Origin: Sperchopsis tessellata
Lineage: Eukaryota > Arthropoda > Insecta > Coleoptera > Hydrophilidae
Length of the DNA stretch: 33,702 nucleotides
Assembly (NCBI GenBank): GCA_033557685.1
Contig: JAWQRN010000222.1
Span: forward strand, 1-33,702
Direction of reading: 5' to 3'
The position numbers were made by a program, and so were the translations under genes. Position 1 is the first letter of the stretch; each line of letters begins with the position of its first letter. Positions 31,701 to 33,499 of this stretch are shown here, in pieces. The notes below the pieces were generated by a model, which was given only the letters and a program-made list of their open reading frames with translations, searched no databases and was not told the DNA's origin.

Positions 31701-31715
31701 ATGCTTTGTACATAA
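4761..31715 (+). CDS. Msp300: Giant exon of the Msp300/nesprin-like gene (about 8,984 residues)
   Basis: One frame stays open for 26,955 bases, closing at TAA 31713-31715. I place the exon start at the phase-0 acceptor (4761) rather than at TTG 4797 or ATG 4800, because the preceding codons (AQIEAYRCRIAYL) continue a coiled coil and the frame is an internal part of a larger protein. Apart from that helical start and a C-terminal segment, the product lacks visible globular folds, signal peptide or membrane segment. It is K/E/P/T/S-rich, disordered, and made of internal repeat families listed separately. Fly Msp300 is a nuclear-envelope and cytoskeleton linker of muscle; I infer that this exon supplies an extended linker and docking region. 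AAG/GTGAAA at 31649/31650 could splice to exons outside the window; otherwise the gene ends at 31715. The long antisense open frames here are composition shadows. Confidence 0.85.
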   Translation, partial: AQIEAYRCRIAYLMTIIHRVDPYYVMPNPTETALLGISYADIAAGRSRSRPTSEERESTTSTIIINQSTSATLEKVSPQAPETSVSIPTVMSPPEHEITLTESHIIQTAEKAKAYRRGRSPATKQPRVYPQSKSPRRDKIRQDSRSFKNNSPVSQFQSDKKLSKPEDNCESSQNAGNRGSKPEETLKYPERKFYNRNRSPRVSESEQTKEGSYIKRISSPRVSESEQVFVKRISSPRVSESEQAFEIPRPKVIRSPRISESRSPRVSESDNFEIPRPKFIRSPRPSESEHTQHITIHDQSTKYPERQFYSRTRSPAVNVIEPQHKKKDTIPSQKSADKTRSDRRGRSPRRRDDKPKSTPSIAAKEESSNVSTTDSATLLSSDFLNVTEKTRGRSPSPMWLPGSTSYAEILMGYQQAMLGTSNPAQEPSYTKLVTEEQKVIVKPDQKHTTTIEQIDTRPFFRQQKQTKSAEQKHPRHSAPERQHRPISHQIENVAQQTPPVQFHTPPEQPQTSQNWTQIQIQYQQTHPTYYEQTTMTPDIQQSNYYQQMLQHQTLQNIAPEMFDYIQPMPDLVGFIASGQQLMSSGLGTYTSSDPYNVTSGICYPDQSMHFPQSYDLHQQANQYSTNSFSKSIYDITEPNTPLDVVKAPVRSMQTVESSKTSHTIALDNMPQKHNERDLSSPKPKEIEKPVEIPKLETVTKEVIQEHPSGSHFSYAQILSQGLKVKPLQPSSMQEVQPKTTQPIIPKHHGDTIMMKEDQIHREFTRKLKKDTQKDYIPDCVTTQHKKPKPHKEKRYGHVEIALPENIQISSYYGEPIVEPVGGSEIFEPLQKDLSSNEEKDITPNTDKPQKKQKHKKSKNIKNDDEIEIALKAIEKENKTKQKVIKTNIHDDKDSKTSQTPSKKKKNKSNIKITTVETITTTVSEEPHTDSLTAVITETRTEKTTHIIKPDTLKEDTQIEDKKQKTTRKKQKKTSTSDISSDEKITDVENKTPTSKTSEKNTDVSKNNNEDHSHTKKSKKNKNKKKNDKELVVKSSGPENIKILLPQDTTIKGRQKHISQSFIDMESRSTEEILLEDSNTLKKKKKKNIKKQESLKELETSDATKEEPLTLTEGIKPKTAPVLIKGEIDTASTAKEMKIINASSAQINKKKKNKKSKPPANTEETQKELLEPTKLAEPTTEMPVTDTPTEMEKGNKNKKSKKRKESDKESISNVLVKHDVPSKIEDMHNLDYNDTPDKKVEDVLIKEQNKEDPTETSIVSQIITTNTNIIIQQSVEPTKVENINISENVTLLPKEESIQQKEELQVKEKPVYKGEIDETSSRSAEIVNEPVVFSDEDTTVKTDTLVIPVTDEEKLVETSPVTVIHKNIETCPLTENITVYETDPNQKLINLVEVDHTLATDKTTELQHVTDIFISQEKINITMNKSVEFKTPLSDVVEPLQEKPKEELKSASKGLPIDETSTLRAYLPEELIVHSENEQEHKEDNVFPVESLSEKASEISSVTVIHKNIETSSMTENIVVRENKPEENKIEIQMAENINNVQQRMDKFIEEEKIDSTIPTIKTCTVSESEATLQGNPAEVAKVSYKGLPIDETSTLWADILDEPMIFSEDEEESNTISKDMQLKVVEPKSSIISTTITTIEHIPPEEKIISEDRVMQAESKPVEQTELIKQVKENEVASKTVNKIITKPSETLMLTTITTTTTKSVIPTTTEAQPIPTIKPVEETKLKKKSKSSKKAKPVEEFKSALNEEVKSAEEAKPAEESKPKTKKKDKSSKSVKVADESNPTADVKPAEKVKSSEVREAPEQFKASEEVKLSEEVESFKEVKLSEEIKPTEEIKIKPTEEHKPKTKLKYKPSKKSKATDKTNLSSAITTINTKSKTLLATEPSEKINPAQNIQPVEEVTYEIEPSKKGEDSKNTTQLKTVTSMDGTKLVEDVKVTNIVTITEEIKTTEETKPTLTIQSVKVDAKVELQKPDAVEQLQLAEDISPIIGIKPSEEQKSKKNQKPSKMSKPEKEIEHFEKVTLTKQKNDGTPLEQIQSIELTNVKPSEAVEPIDQSGKTIEYKWVTETKPIEVKPAYKGLPIDETSILWADLLDEPMVLSEEEDETKRAEIITKTAITTVKEEVRPAEGKPFVEIQNVEPTAEIQPEVKSAPEVTQADEFKRADVEPADEVKPVEEVKPAEQTKSKSKRKDIQSKKAKSAEDKLTKEVKPPELLQLQSNVKIIPAEEIKPTEAGLPAEKMVKSKKKGKKSEKVICAEDKPTDEIKPVKEEKASENVLFTKEVQPPQEVKPTKEIKRSEEVLEEDKSVNKPQIEVNKPILEAKPTKQVKLTEEAKPAYKELPIDETSTLWADLLDEPIVLSEDDEYVKQSPSVTVSAITTTKTKSKTMPATELHNVTEIITTITSCTTDTSLIPTLISEQNTNRIEEVKPQKSGYMGLPIDETSTLWADLLDQPMIFSEDEMCVRSPEEPDTTIKPTEEVKPAEGIRLAEEARSMSKKKDKQSKKYKSTEDKPIDKVTPFEKEKAAQKVQTTEEVKLTKENIIAAEIKPTKEIIITEEVKPTEDVKILNKDKLINKEPILDVKPAEDAKPGYKGLPIDETSTLRVDLLDIPMALSDDNEYVDQSSSVTVSAITTTRTESKTLPVTELHNITETITTITNSTTDISLTPSVISKQNTKHVVEVKPQKPAYMGLPIDETSTMWADILDQPMVFSEDEECVKSSEEVKPAEKVKPANEVKPAGEFELVDEVKLSEGIKLIEEIKLIEEIKPAEEAKSKSKKKNKQSKKDKTIEDKPTEEVQRPKEFILPEEVKLTKEIRLTEVKPNEDVKILKEDEPENKEPIIEAKLAEEAKKAYKGLPIDETSTLWADLLDEPMVLSEDDEYVKQSSSVTVSAITTSKTKSKTLPPTELHNVAEIITITSYTTDTSLTPTVVNEQNTKRVEEVKPQKSAYMGLPIDETSTMCADLLDQPMVFSDDEECVKPAEEVKSVEKVKQTEEFKPAGDIEPVDEVTLAEGITLPEGIKPSEEIKSKPKKKVKQSKKEKYAEDKPTDELKPVEKVISIQIEQPTVEVKRPIEIILPEEVKSTQEIILTEEIILTEEVKPTEDVKILEEHKPVNKEPIIEAKLAEEAKPVYKGLPIDETSTLWADLLDEPMVLSEDDEYVKQSPSVTVSAITTSKTESKTLPATELHNVTEIISIITSSTTDTSLTPTLISEQNTKQVEEVKPQKSKATKNVLTSEKYGSIPITETLKKLKREDQYITSRSTSTTVVNKTVSTIEEKDTTPQPDTTTTPATIVDSVVTEKICEPRKTHKVTLITHEEEILAPIISVKIELQEIDPATVIEASTTINQKTLQTDEISAFPETLESISETTYGDSSLIITDMSETTESAQLRTSQEPQSLEIMSTDSGLQSMDLPKDAIEMEQVIFGSVKERPSQKITELVETESHKKKDKKVKSQDTPGNLTEEEQEAFKVFQDKFQKKKKRHGIPQEFLENITDTLDQVTAKSTILDETKMSSDMTNQNETSFVRLESVVDVEITEVADVMNALESKLSANIDSEKETKVVGENLSTEIIMSNDVPSTDELVKDKTKRKKKNKNDLTRKITSNKEIAAEPSAQVENTGLLEDDNSNTPDKVEENILGTETIDGKGKKKKKPKQKAANKYESSIDRNVEPLTKLQSEMPKEIAIYKVEETITPKPETVVDTQSKLETKPDFENVDIKEKDGSKKKKKHKKSKEPSIEKEPSTEKEPSVEKKSEDAKETVKYPDIIQDTSKPYQEMEEQEVFSNLKHTIEVQETAQDQKEKQKNQHKKRKDEPLLVEEIKNDEPNSSALVKLKDKNKKKYKKSVSFEDVPEIINIDELKPYVEPIEETISAVMDVIEISEHNEDFSTVDVKDEFEYIPSPTHDLFKEMPTYKGLSMNDSEIVFFANDDANFEVISDETANQLKTEDFINQEKATIEQDLQTEPQIMVPIVEVKPPPYKGLPIDARTEMWIDLLDEPMVLSDEDTPDQLQKLCEIVSTSDNKPLEITMELSTKMETPVQTQAVSEIISTPDDKIVETLSELQTKIEPKVHSTYHLQIVKDDIQGPDDTISTERTRNEELTVCIPEPLIEESNVEPKGRSWSSVIGTKAITKELLEEMPKPSIVQTKEVIKVQIKVIGDTSDEHVLDPTDPEGFVSVLSRKERKDRSRSRSRSRQNSENVKEELTTPLQVEATKFTSEKSQDKTNYKAKQPRKELDNKKSKIEPNENAEQMSVSIGKPKDELLLPVQKEKVASLKSKKKKTTKSKPKTESNDKLKKETINDLPSEATITERSTVEQETEPEFTREKVKDKNKSKLKQQKTESIKKLDNVEISKTIEIVSTEIHLQQQNEPVSPIEIESEEAKDENEKQKYKKKSKRKQPTTKSEDKPVTEIVEPKETEVLFLPQQDTAPVLDESVDQSSLTIIDTEAITKETTTSELKPEKPVENTYSHIITERRTELKPSWANILGTKSHPKEPNVDEPAVQVRYIEPIKIQIEVARDAKVVSEPPATDADGFISVITKKERRSRSRSRNRSESEKLDHIEPTTENNQQIAQEELSEYYDKEKPKKQKKSKTKKTQAKNDSDINATEVISEDLNIKVSQETEEIYCQEVAKTTTKEVPESETLQLTELQEKELEPEKSKPSKKNKKIKDKTCKEKPVESKKEVIDNFISKERDALAAEVKHVNTEKVINQQSLSELENVNSWAHIVGSKQSKTEQVVVIENIQQPTPRQTIHSDIQVISEETIEREPLPTDSEGFMSVITRKDRRSRSRSRNRQEPEEESAVSEDLSKTNAELGNPDEPPAEPQKTKVKISKKIELIEEPSKKQDNVREKTQEETPTQQTTVESTNIETSTIVTHSSWANIVGNKIVQSSELSQQELIEKLEESIPSEVSKTPSENVVPSMEKDVVYDENPKQEQKIKKHKASSTETSDVENVSIVESTVTDSVEPISANKSKAKKSINKKQKKLREEDSVPTDTDAQIVIEKIEVDTHNEKVKVQTKQQIVEVVTNQVAISDRSPEPKSIEETKLEPIVEITQVEEPKREEPKTIEESKPTQIEVVVADEPEKPPRTKKSKHKKSKDDTKREDLKPCVSENIDSIPVVKVETEKDQFQPDGKTSWANIVGTKPVKTQPTEEPQPITHPKEPVKVHIEVIGESKLESVSLPTDTEGFVSVLTKKDRRARSRSRNREEEKPKQIKTPIMEKPDIIKCTEQLDLQQFILQEKLSHQIEPKEIVPKSDTIEKETNKSEKDKQKKGKFEQPVATLGESLPEMHLEEIKETSKKHKQKPKKDTSSKEDSSSEILLAQAAVEEVTSVPPTEPQEEIGDSNVNSKTSWANIVGCKQGKPVSSEGETIKDVTVIKHTIITTEFTPDNKIEPILPQTDSEGFISVITKKDIRSRSRSRNREQQEEFTSKTKKLEEKPVKKPTVMRPNVLETAEFIQQEQKVEPIIEDQETITKHKKQKKKKQKHEEEVKEDKQKHEIEVKEDKPDSTLLRTNIEPFKITTAITENVTIAEPITRQENIAPPSSSQLQPQDVNLNVTSKSKKSKHKKKIDNMKIEVVPMDETPDSVEGSSVSMKSEFSTKAEIIPVVIEESKTFVVQPEIVLVEKSEELLPEATKSKKAKRRKAEKRKLEETSTDTKVVDTTSTTSSMTPENVIQTSDFITKESTETAKVEELPEENLIMHKQELPVLMTKEERMSEESSEIDVISQEQIKSEKTDTLIETIPITIKDEVKEKIQITTEETIMPIKDSTDNLSSNSSWANIVGTKPSKPQPIEEITVVKKPSREHVKVHIEIVGEEKVEHEPLPTDSEGFVSVLTKKTKRSRSCSKNRQTSEPLVPGSENIVEPTVVPSDKSTVCTEMQVSKELEVELKKPIEKSESIAQTLNLEEIISQERRQASAPPKPESKIIVEPTIVPSDKPTTSEEKHVSKKSEVEMKSKTKSKKSNKPAEKTEITQKPDLEVFISQECLQTSESSKPESEIQIEATIVPSDIPKIPEEEQVSKEPEVEIKSKVKPKSSKKPVVKIESIIKKPDLEETIFQEHRQVSEPPKLVSEIIVEPTVVPSDKPTTSEEKQVSKEPWAELKSKAKSKKSKKPVDKLDIAIKPDLEEGIFQEPSQTSEPSKPEPEIIIEPTVLPSNIPTISEKTLISNERDVEIVSKTKPKKSNKSVDNTEAILQNADLEEIISQEHHQASELPKLESVIIVEPTVIPSDKPTISEEKQVSKEPEVEVESMSKSRKSKKPIEKTAIAQKPDLEEFISQERLHTSKPSKPSPEIIIESIVIPSDIPTISEEQQLSKEPEVEVKSKAKSKKSRKAVEKIESIVQESDLEEIIFQEHRQDSKLPKPGSDIIVGPTVVPSEKPTLSTEKQVSKESEDDINSKVKSKKSKKPFEKIDVAQKPDLEEFISQERLQTSKPSKPEPGIIIEPTVVPCDIPTISEEKQVSKEAEAEIKSKVKPKKSKKSVESIVQKSDLEEHIFQEHRQASKLPKSESEIIVEPTVVPSDIRAISEEKQVSKEPEVEGKSKAKPIKSKKPVEETESIVQKPVLEKNIFQDNRQAFEPPKTESEIIVEPTVLPSDKPTFSEQKQVSKESEVEIKSKDKSKKSKKPFEKIEIAQKPDLEEFISQERLQTSKPSKPEPGIIIESTVVPSDIPTISEEKQVPKEPEVEVKSKAKPKNSKKSVEKTESIVQKSDLEEHIFQEHRQVSKPPTPESEIIVKPTVVPSDKPTFSEEKQVSKESEVEIKSKAKSKKSKKLTKETIMPENDQTTIVDECATPKDEPVVIVKSDSSTEKQIPLTTSEVITSHENETISTTKLSWAFIAGTKPEQPKHTDEPKPIDSERKKPVTVHIEIIGEEKSPLEPPPTDSEGFVSVLSRKDRRSRSRSRSRTESEMSEPAKESEPKVIEKELVTSKPIKPQIEQSKEVVEKSQNIYVETQTYDYQPLKEAEIKWPKEKSVEKEIRTASVERKKVEPELITVEHLIEMVKPYDYQNLREGECRYAKEKGVECTALPAKPSVETSVFVANISTEIVREINNKDSLSTEIQKQNVKDKVSIEALVTEVPKHDIKMLVDAESVWQINKAKEDAVIVQQLYNLPNLPSTNVEAHVEPIVVDIQAQAIKREIITSDKSKEIPISKPEKQTQDILQTFEEHKEDKINQTLLGLSSEVSRYEINKLLEAESNWYVQNSSTDLREQITTDKENQDFDIKQDEKIVEGPFSEKIEKNNKTTIQIVTETLLIEPQEIKDHTQEDKEPKSTITKYILPEQDELVSDENEDFEIITYEDVESYVEPAIETVIRQEIVVDDHKDLLTPLEEEKRTVDILEKSVTTTEEILKTDASQEKPKKLSQFEAILKTATEFVPKSEQSKLNPNAKVFIPGGEKVKTPEYLDFVPIYQPNITYTEPSELWNYSQSSIIYTNVPQETEPYETEFEIPPDHASNVWVNEILSEPNQPNIDDYTQNESIAISTAETIIGKKNEKPNTSTFIEMEKQTALPPDDEKPEDHISHGVTQFVIETHEEIPTFSLKKSDIPAVTEEMKQESPPVSGNSWANIVGRKHTQHEEPQSPSKPANREPKQQVHVHIEELTETSKTAQEPTSTDSEGFISVAAKKDRQRSRSRSKTQTNSKVEEQIEPSFKTEKQKKQKKPKTQALTPKTITPPELSHIENTTLFFETEKIITLEDIKPNTAVIDTTSGTLPLESETFDVDEQNVSMETSIIAQETILIDSTSHPQDEGTALTEYLERQNTIDNIKLLQEKETTTDTLSEIKRSRSIQKSKPKAVIPSQDQSRESVSQESMPEPINVWEALKNADGKTYAEVVASQLPSSRHQSPSVGQISRSLDRKKPTSPPVQIQLTETFDEPISEKVVDEEGFTVPRKDRKSRSRARSTSRVRDRSPTRSPVKEDLADTKDSGTKSKRESRKKNMPTEKLLLPSETKSTPEAQPKKKPEKSKKVNKLPKEDTTSSSIEITNVLSITKEVIESKLPTLDAPKLEEISSTEELCADLIQIESPKPEATETRKVTKPAEDTKSLGIKSWANIAASNAQSKPKVEIMESVEKPSTEQNRSPQIQINVIDKKEVTHEVEPTDPEGFMSVITRKDKRMRSRSRSRNLPETETTVAVEPKLKEKEVKPKKHKETKLISEIKSTNIVSVSTKSAKTIETISFLETERQNATPEDTNKKSWASIVGSGDTKPNIETVIKKEVLVEQKPIAEKQISTETTIVKLVENLQPSEEEKEKQTTTVLIVESFEKAEQQPVEEPSKTKKKKKEKSKDADKSSGIFGLFSSVKNALSGSKQDSPPFPIKENVDVPKSKKDKKKRKQKLSESQPESTKGQSQPQEKSVGETKVDVILKAPDLVKELSKSDVQLKEYSAIIPKTEEKPEAPSKQVIESTTEEIKMEPLVEEKEQTDLPEKRSSFFGNLISKVTGSKSDENKKDKKKKKKTELESPTGTTFPEISHSDEEKPKTEKEPSKKKKKGKDKHQNKEDSSQDTVSEEITIVETSPEIVKIETQTSVPLEVKDDQPKQIEEVVVSEEILPKQSSGEETADESSKGKKKKNKKRKDSDSSDGKRERRSSVLETIVSKVSEVLTRKDSGDSKKDKQDKSRPQSAEILSEVIPAVEPNLIDQQTIGTPTAKDMVQEFIIVESQKETNSEFDKQYISPSYEVEDFVMVEHESDIKQIVNKPIDDFKMETESVKIEEEITKAGAETELVLEEEITQNVPEVTVDRKNIVAEESVQTSPDQDVVEYSEKNILTHNLMFDGSFWTNKYIYHDAERDYQIYLAQMRKPVSVKYVSSDKKNQRPDKDGDSDSSSDRGSPKPSQPDGSPRFGNNYTQFTSADLPGGMCRWKDESTYLSSEPFEVIVGSTSSVKTDNAKPVIQSDFKTSEMSSDLHLRAAQRLSESIAEDIINDVDETLSFIPKTTTDQPSLGPSMQHQSSVPAHQEIQEDARFQYQLMKVKAGCVLNMLHAFNTNNMLCT
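4872..4913 (+). other. N-terminal SYADIAAG box with RSRSR tail
   Basis: ISYADIAAGRSRSRP lies about 38 residues into the exon product. Relatives are TSYAEILMG (about 5973) and FSYAQILSQG (about 6897). The pattern S-Y/W-A-x-I/V is the same as that of the later SWANIVG boxes, and here the RSRSR tail follows directly instead of after a spacer. Confidence 0.5.
5355..5630 (+). repeat. SPRVSES cluster, six imperfect copies
   Basis: The motif S-P-R-(V/I/P)-S-E-S recurs at roughly 5355, 5415, 5463, 5523, 5547 and 5604, several times with the lead-in KRIS or PK-IR. An SP/RS-rich context with further RGRSP sites continues to about 5950. The serine-proline and arginine-serine pattern suggests phosphorylation sites; no kinase can be named from the sequence. 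Confidence 0.7.
6136..6670 (+). other. Q/P/Y/H-rich, prion-like segment
   Basis: Residues about 459-637 of the exon product are dominated by Q, P, H, Y, T and N, for example QIQIQYQQTHPTYYEQ and SNYYQQMLQHQ, with very few charged residues in the middle. This contrasts with the K/E-rich remainder and is typical of low-complexity self-associating segments. Self-association is an inference. Confidence 0.6.
7290..8430 (+). other. Lysine-tract region
   Basis: Residues about 844-1224 hold many runs of the type KKQKHKKSK, KKKKNKS, KKNKNKKKND and KKKKKKNIKK, separated by T/S/E-rich spacers such as TTVETITTTVSEEP. Similar lysine runs recur to the end of the exon. They could act as nuclear-localisation or polyanion-binding patches; nothing more specific can be read. 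Confidence 0.6.
8691..9610 (+). repeat. First YKG-IDET units with VTVIHKNIET
   Basis: Three units start at 8691 (YKGEIDETSS), 9111 (SKGLPIDETST) and 9510 (YKGLPIDETST). The first two also share VTVIHKNIET at 8838 and 9261 and are about 420 bases apart. The consensus motif continues W-A-D-L-L-D-E-P-M and then an acidic, serine-containing tail (SEDEE). A degenerate relative, IKGEIDTAS, lies near 8127. Confidence 0.75.
9900..11768 (+). repeat. K-P-x-E-E low-complexity tract with one YKG unit
   Basis: Hexad-like runs such as EVKPAEEVKPAE, KLSEEVE and EIKPTEEIK alternate with short lysine patches (KSKKKDK, KTKKKDK, KSKRKD). A YKGLPIDETS unit at 10989 precedes the regular higher-order array by 780 bases and lacks its YMG half. 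The tract looks like the raw material from which the next array was amplified. Confidence 0.65.
11769..14440 (+). repeat. YKG/YMG higher-order tandem array
   Basis: Three full units and a partial fourth begin at 11769, 12531, 13314 and 14151 (spacing 762, 783 and 837 bases). Each unit reads in order: YKGLPIDETST-LWADLLDEP with acidic tail EDDEYVKQS; SSVTVSAITT; TELHNVTEI; SEQNTK and EVKPQK; a second box YMGLPIDETST starting 291, 291 and 288 bases after the first; then KPAEE runs, a KSKKK patch, and a link ending NKEPIIEAKLAEEAKP. The last unit stops after EVKPQK. DNA identity is high: 87 of 93 bases agree between the YMG boxes at 12822 and 13602. Length variation lies in the KPAEE part. Confidence 0.85.
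15951..16007 (+). repeat. 18-base micro-repeat, three copies
   Basis: AAAGAACCTTCT plus six variable bases occurs three times in a row, encoding KEPSIE, KEPSTE and KEPSVE, inside a lysine/glutamate-rich stretch. Confidence 0.7.
16485..16780 (+). repeat. Two late YKG units, one decayed
   Basis: YKGLSMNDSE at 16485 keeps only the opening and an acidic tail. YKGLPIDARTEMW at 16683 keeps the full pattern, including DLLDEPMVLSDEDT. They mark the last copies of this motif, just before the first SWANIVG-type module. Confidence 0.6.
19380..19470 (+). repeat. Orphan box 1 of the bipartite module
   Basis: SSWANIVGNK is intact, but the following sequence (ELSQQELIEKLEESIPSE) has neither the IEVIGE box nor the EGF-SV/RS box. 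The next complete module starts at 20154. Confidence 0.65.
21198..21263 (+). repeat. 33-base tandem duplication
   Basis: Two adjacent copies encode QKHEEEVKEDK and QKHEIEVKEDK. It is a simple recent slippage-type duplication within a lysine-rich spacer. Confidence 0.7.
22329..25065 (+). repeat. 73/74-residue dimeric tandem array, 12 units plus a partial
   Basis: Units start at 22329, 22524, 22743, 22965, 23184, 23406, 23625, 23847, 24066, 24279, 24501, 24720 and 24942. Each begins IIVEPTVVPSD and carries EEKQVSKEPEVE, a basic KSKAKSKKSKKP patch, and DLEE-x-I-x-QE. Two alternating types exist. Type A is 219 bases with IAQKPDLEEFISQERLQTS; type B is 222 bases with ESIVQKSDLEE-IFQEHRQ. They form a 441-base dimer. 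The first unit is short (195 bases). The unit at 24066 lost three codons (213 bases), and the unit at 24279 is a second B in a row, breaking the alternation. The array sits entirely between two bipartite modules (22080 and 25245). Confidence 0.9.
25608..26345 (+). repeat. YDYQ / AE-x-x-W motif repeats
   Basis: Four related segments occur: TYDYQPLKEAEIKW (about 25608), PYDYQNLREGECRYA (about 25755), KHDIKMLVDAESVWQ (about 25986) and RYEINKLLEAESNWY (about 26301). The shared pattern is an aromatic or H, an acidic residue, a hydrophobic residue, then L-x-E/D-A-E-x-x-W/Y, which would suit a short helix. A similar AERDYQIY occurs at the C-terminus (about 31095). Spacers grow from about 150 to over 300 bases. 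Confidence 0.6.
29325..29360 (+). repeat. Last, isolated box 1 (SWASIVG)
   Basis: KSWASIVGSG is followed by ordinary E/K/T-rich spacer with no EGF-SV or RS-tail box. It is the final member of the SWANIVG family in the window. Confidence 0.55.
29613..30555 (+). repeat. Three hydrophobic FF/L-SKV helices next to lysine tracts
   Basis: SGIFGLFSSVKNALSGSK (about 29613), SSFFGNLISKVTGSKSD (about 30024) and SSVLETIVSKVSEVLTRKDS (about 30501) share a hydrophobic face, S-x-V-x-x-x-L/G spacing, and a closely following lysine run (KKDKKKRK, KKDKKKKKK, KKDKQDK). They stand out because the exon is otherwise poor in hydrophobic clusters. They could be amphipathic helices that touch a membrane, or docking motifs; neither is proven. 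Confidence 0.55.
31032..31649 (+). other. C-terminal less repetitive segment
   Basis: From about residue 8758 the composition changes: aromatic residues, glycine and mixed hydrophobics appear (FDGSFWTNKYIYHDAERDYQ, ADLPGGMCRWKDESTYLS), then a helical part (RAAQRLSESIAEDIINDVDE) and EIQEDARFQYQLMK just before the donor-like site. It looks like the start of a folded or coiled-coil region that would continue in a following exon. Confidence 0.55.
31650..31655 (+). promoter_or_regulatory. Candidate splice donor at the end of the giant exon
   Basis: AAG/GTGAAA lies in phase 0 directly after the helical QEDARFQYQLMK. The remaining 21 codons to the stop (VKAGCVLNMLHAFNTNNMLC and a final T) look unlike the preceding protein. 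Use of this site would make 4761-31649 a 26,889-base symmetric cassette and lead to exons beyond the window, where a nesprin KASH tail would be expected. Confidence 0.45.
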
Positions 31716-31719
31716 TAAA
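31714..31719 (+). terminator. AATAAA overlapping the stop codon
   Basis: The hexamer overlaps the last two bases of the TAA stop (31713-31715). If real it would give a 3' UTR of only a few dozen bases. In such A+T-rich sequence it may be chance. Other AATAAA hexamers lie at 32133-32138 and 32261-32266. Confidence 0.25.
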
Positions 31720-32651
31720 TTTTATGTTAATATTTGTAATTTCTATGTGTTGGGTATGGGTTTAAAGTGGGAATGTTTAGCAGATAGATTTTCAGGAATA
31801 TTGCTAATGCAGAAGTTGTAAATTCATACATCGTTTCCCACGGCACTGCATTGCACTTTTCACTTTAAATTTCAATGTAAATAGATCATACTAGTGGTGG
31901 AAAAATGTTGAGCAAATATATGTCACATAAACTAGCCCATTTAATATAAAGTAGCGAGATCATTTATAAAATAATACAATTATATGTTGCTTGTTATTTT
32001 TGTAAAAGCCAATGCATCAATGATGAAATTTGACTAGACGTGAACTAATTAGCTTACGCATTTTTTTTTTATAAACTACAAAATTTTGAATTTCATTTAT
32101 TTCGTCTACAACTGCAAAAACTGTGGTTTTAAAATAAATATATAGTTCCTAAAATATATTTTGAAGTTAAGTATGATAGAATGTATCTTTATAATCTCCA
32201 TTCATTTAAAGAACAGGATAATATACGGCCAACATTGCCAAATAACACCTTTAAGCAAAAAATAAACTACAGTCCAGAATGTAATTTTTCAGAATATTGC
32301 TTTGGAGGCATTCGTATACACTATTATTACAAGAAGTTAACTGTGCATACTATTGTCTCATAAGTTTAAACCTATGCTTTACGACGAGTAATATATTTAT
32401 TTGTCAGTTTGTAATTTTTATTTCATAAAAACAAATTTAATTAAACCAAGTTTTTGTCAGTTGCAGATTTTCATAACATTTTACAATTTTAAGAACTTTA
32501 TTTTTAAAAACGATATATATTTTATTTATCTCCTTCTTAAACGATGGTTCAAAATTTTATAGTTTTTAAATAATTGCAATGATGGATAAAAAAAAATATT
32601 TAGAAAAATAATATAATTTGCATTAGTTATACAGTGTGTATAAATGATATA
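31716..32651 (+). other. 3' UTR or intron, no coding seen
   Basis: A+T-rich sequence with poly-T runs (for example near 32060) and scattered AATAAA hexamers. The only open frame of any length here (about 60 residues at 32181) has no coding character. Whether it is 3' UTR or intron depends on use of the donor at 31650. Confidence 0.6.
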
Positions 32652-33455
32652 TCGGGTTGCCCAAAAACTAATTGTGTATTTTTCTAATAGATGGACTTGC
32701 ATGTCATGAAATGCAAGTAACTTCATTTTTAATCGCAAATTAATTATGTAATTTGAAAACTGACAGTTCAAGCTTATTTTAGAAAAAGAAAGTACATGAT
32801 TCTGCTGCCAATTGCTGAGAATCTTAACATAACGAAATCGAGCTTTGAAAACAGAAAACGATCAATTTTTTTAAACGTATGATAACAGGCGGTGAAAAAT
32901 GGATTGTCTACAACAACGTCAAACGAAAAAGAGCGTGGAGCACGCTTAATGAACCTGCCTAAAGCACTTCAAAATCAGATAATCACCAAAGGAAAGTTAT
33001 GCTGTCAATCTGGTGGGATTTCAAAGGTATTGTATATTTTGAGCTGCTTCCAAGGAACCAAACCATTAATTCGGATGTGCATCAACTGGATAAATTAAAT
33101 GATGCCATCAAACAGAAGCGACAAGAATTAATGAATCACAAAGGTTTTGTGTTTCACCATGATAACGCTAGACCACATACAAGTGTGGTCACTCGTCAAA
33201 AATTTGTGCAGCATGGATGGAGTGTGTTACCACATCCACCGTATTCGACAGACTTGGCACCATCAGACTACCATTTGTTTCGTTATTTTCTTTTATTCGC
33301 CTTTAATTGTAAAACCTTCAGGACGAATGAGGTTATCAAATCGTTCTTGGAACTGTTTTTTGCCAAAAAAGATAGGAACTTTTTTGGGCGTGGAAACATG
33401 AAGTTGCCAGAAATATAGCAAAAGGTAATCGAACAAACTGGACAAAAGATTTATC
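32652..33455 (+). mobile_element. Internally deleted, 3'-truncated mariner element
   Basis: After a TA (32650-32651) the 5' end reads TCGGGTTGCCCAAAAACTAA, a good match to mauritiana-type mariner inverted repeats. A transposase remnant in the same direction follows and ends with the usual C-terminal KVIEQTGQ around 33420-33447. No complementary 3' inverted repeat is found before the next repeat at 33500, so the right end is lost. About 0.8 kb remains of an element normally near 1.3 kb. It lies outside the coding exons. Confidence 0.8.
32811..33451 (+). pseudogene. Mariner transposase remnant, inactive
   Basis: A stretch reading IAENLNITKSS (32811-32843) in one frame resembles the helix-turn-helix region. 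After a large internal deletion, the catalytic part resumes in another frame from about 32852. It keeps FDE-type mariner hallmarks: GEKWIVYNNVKRK, MLSIWWDFKGIVYFELLP, VFHHDNARPHTS, LPHPPYSTDLAPSDYH and RGNMKLPE. The two later catalytic aspartates (codons 33161 and 33266) are 34 residues apart, the mariner D34D spacing. The first is lost: codon 32891 is GGT (Gly) where the family has Asp. Stops interrupt it at 32960 (TAA) and 33416 (TAG). It cannot encode active transposase. Confidence 0.85.
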
Positions 33456-33499
33456 TTCAGGTTTTTCGGGAGATAACCGTGTGTTGACTTTTGTTTTTG

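Noticed and set aside
32181..32363. 60-residue open frame after the giant exon, considered as a following exon
   Set aside because: No convincing acceptor/donor pair, A+T-driven composition, and no coiled-coil or KASH-like character.
32892..33098. Second-frame open frame across the mariner region
   Set aside because: The genuine transposase similarity runs in the other frame (32852-33451); this one is out of frame with it.
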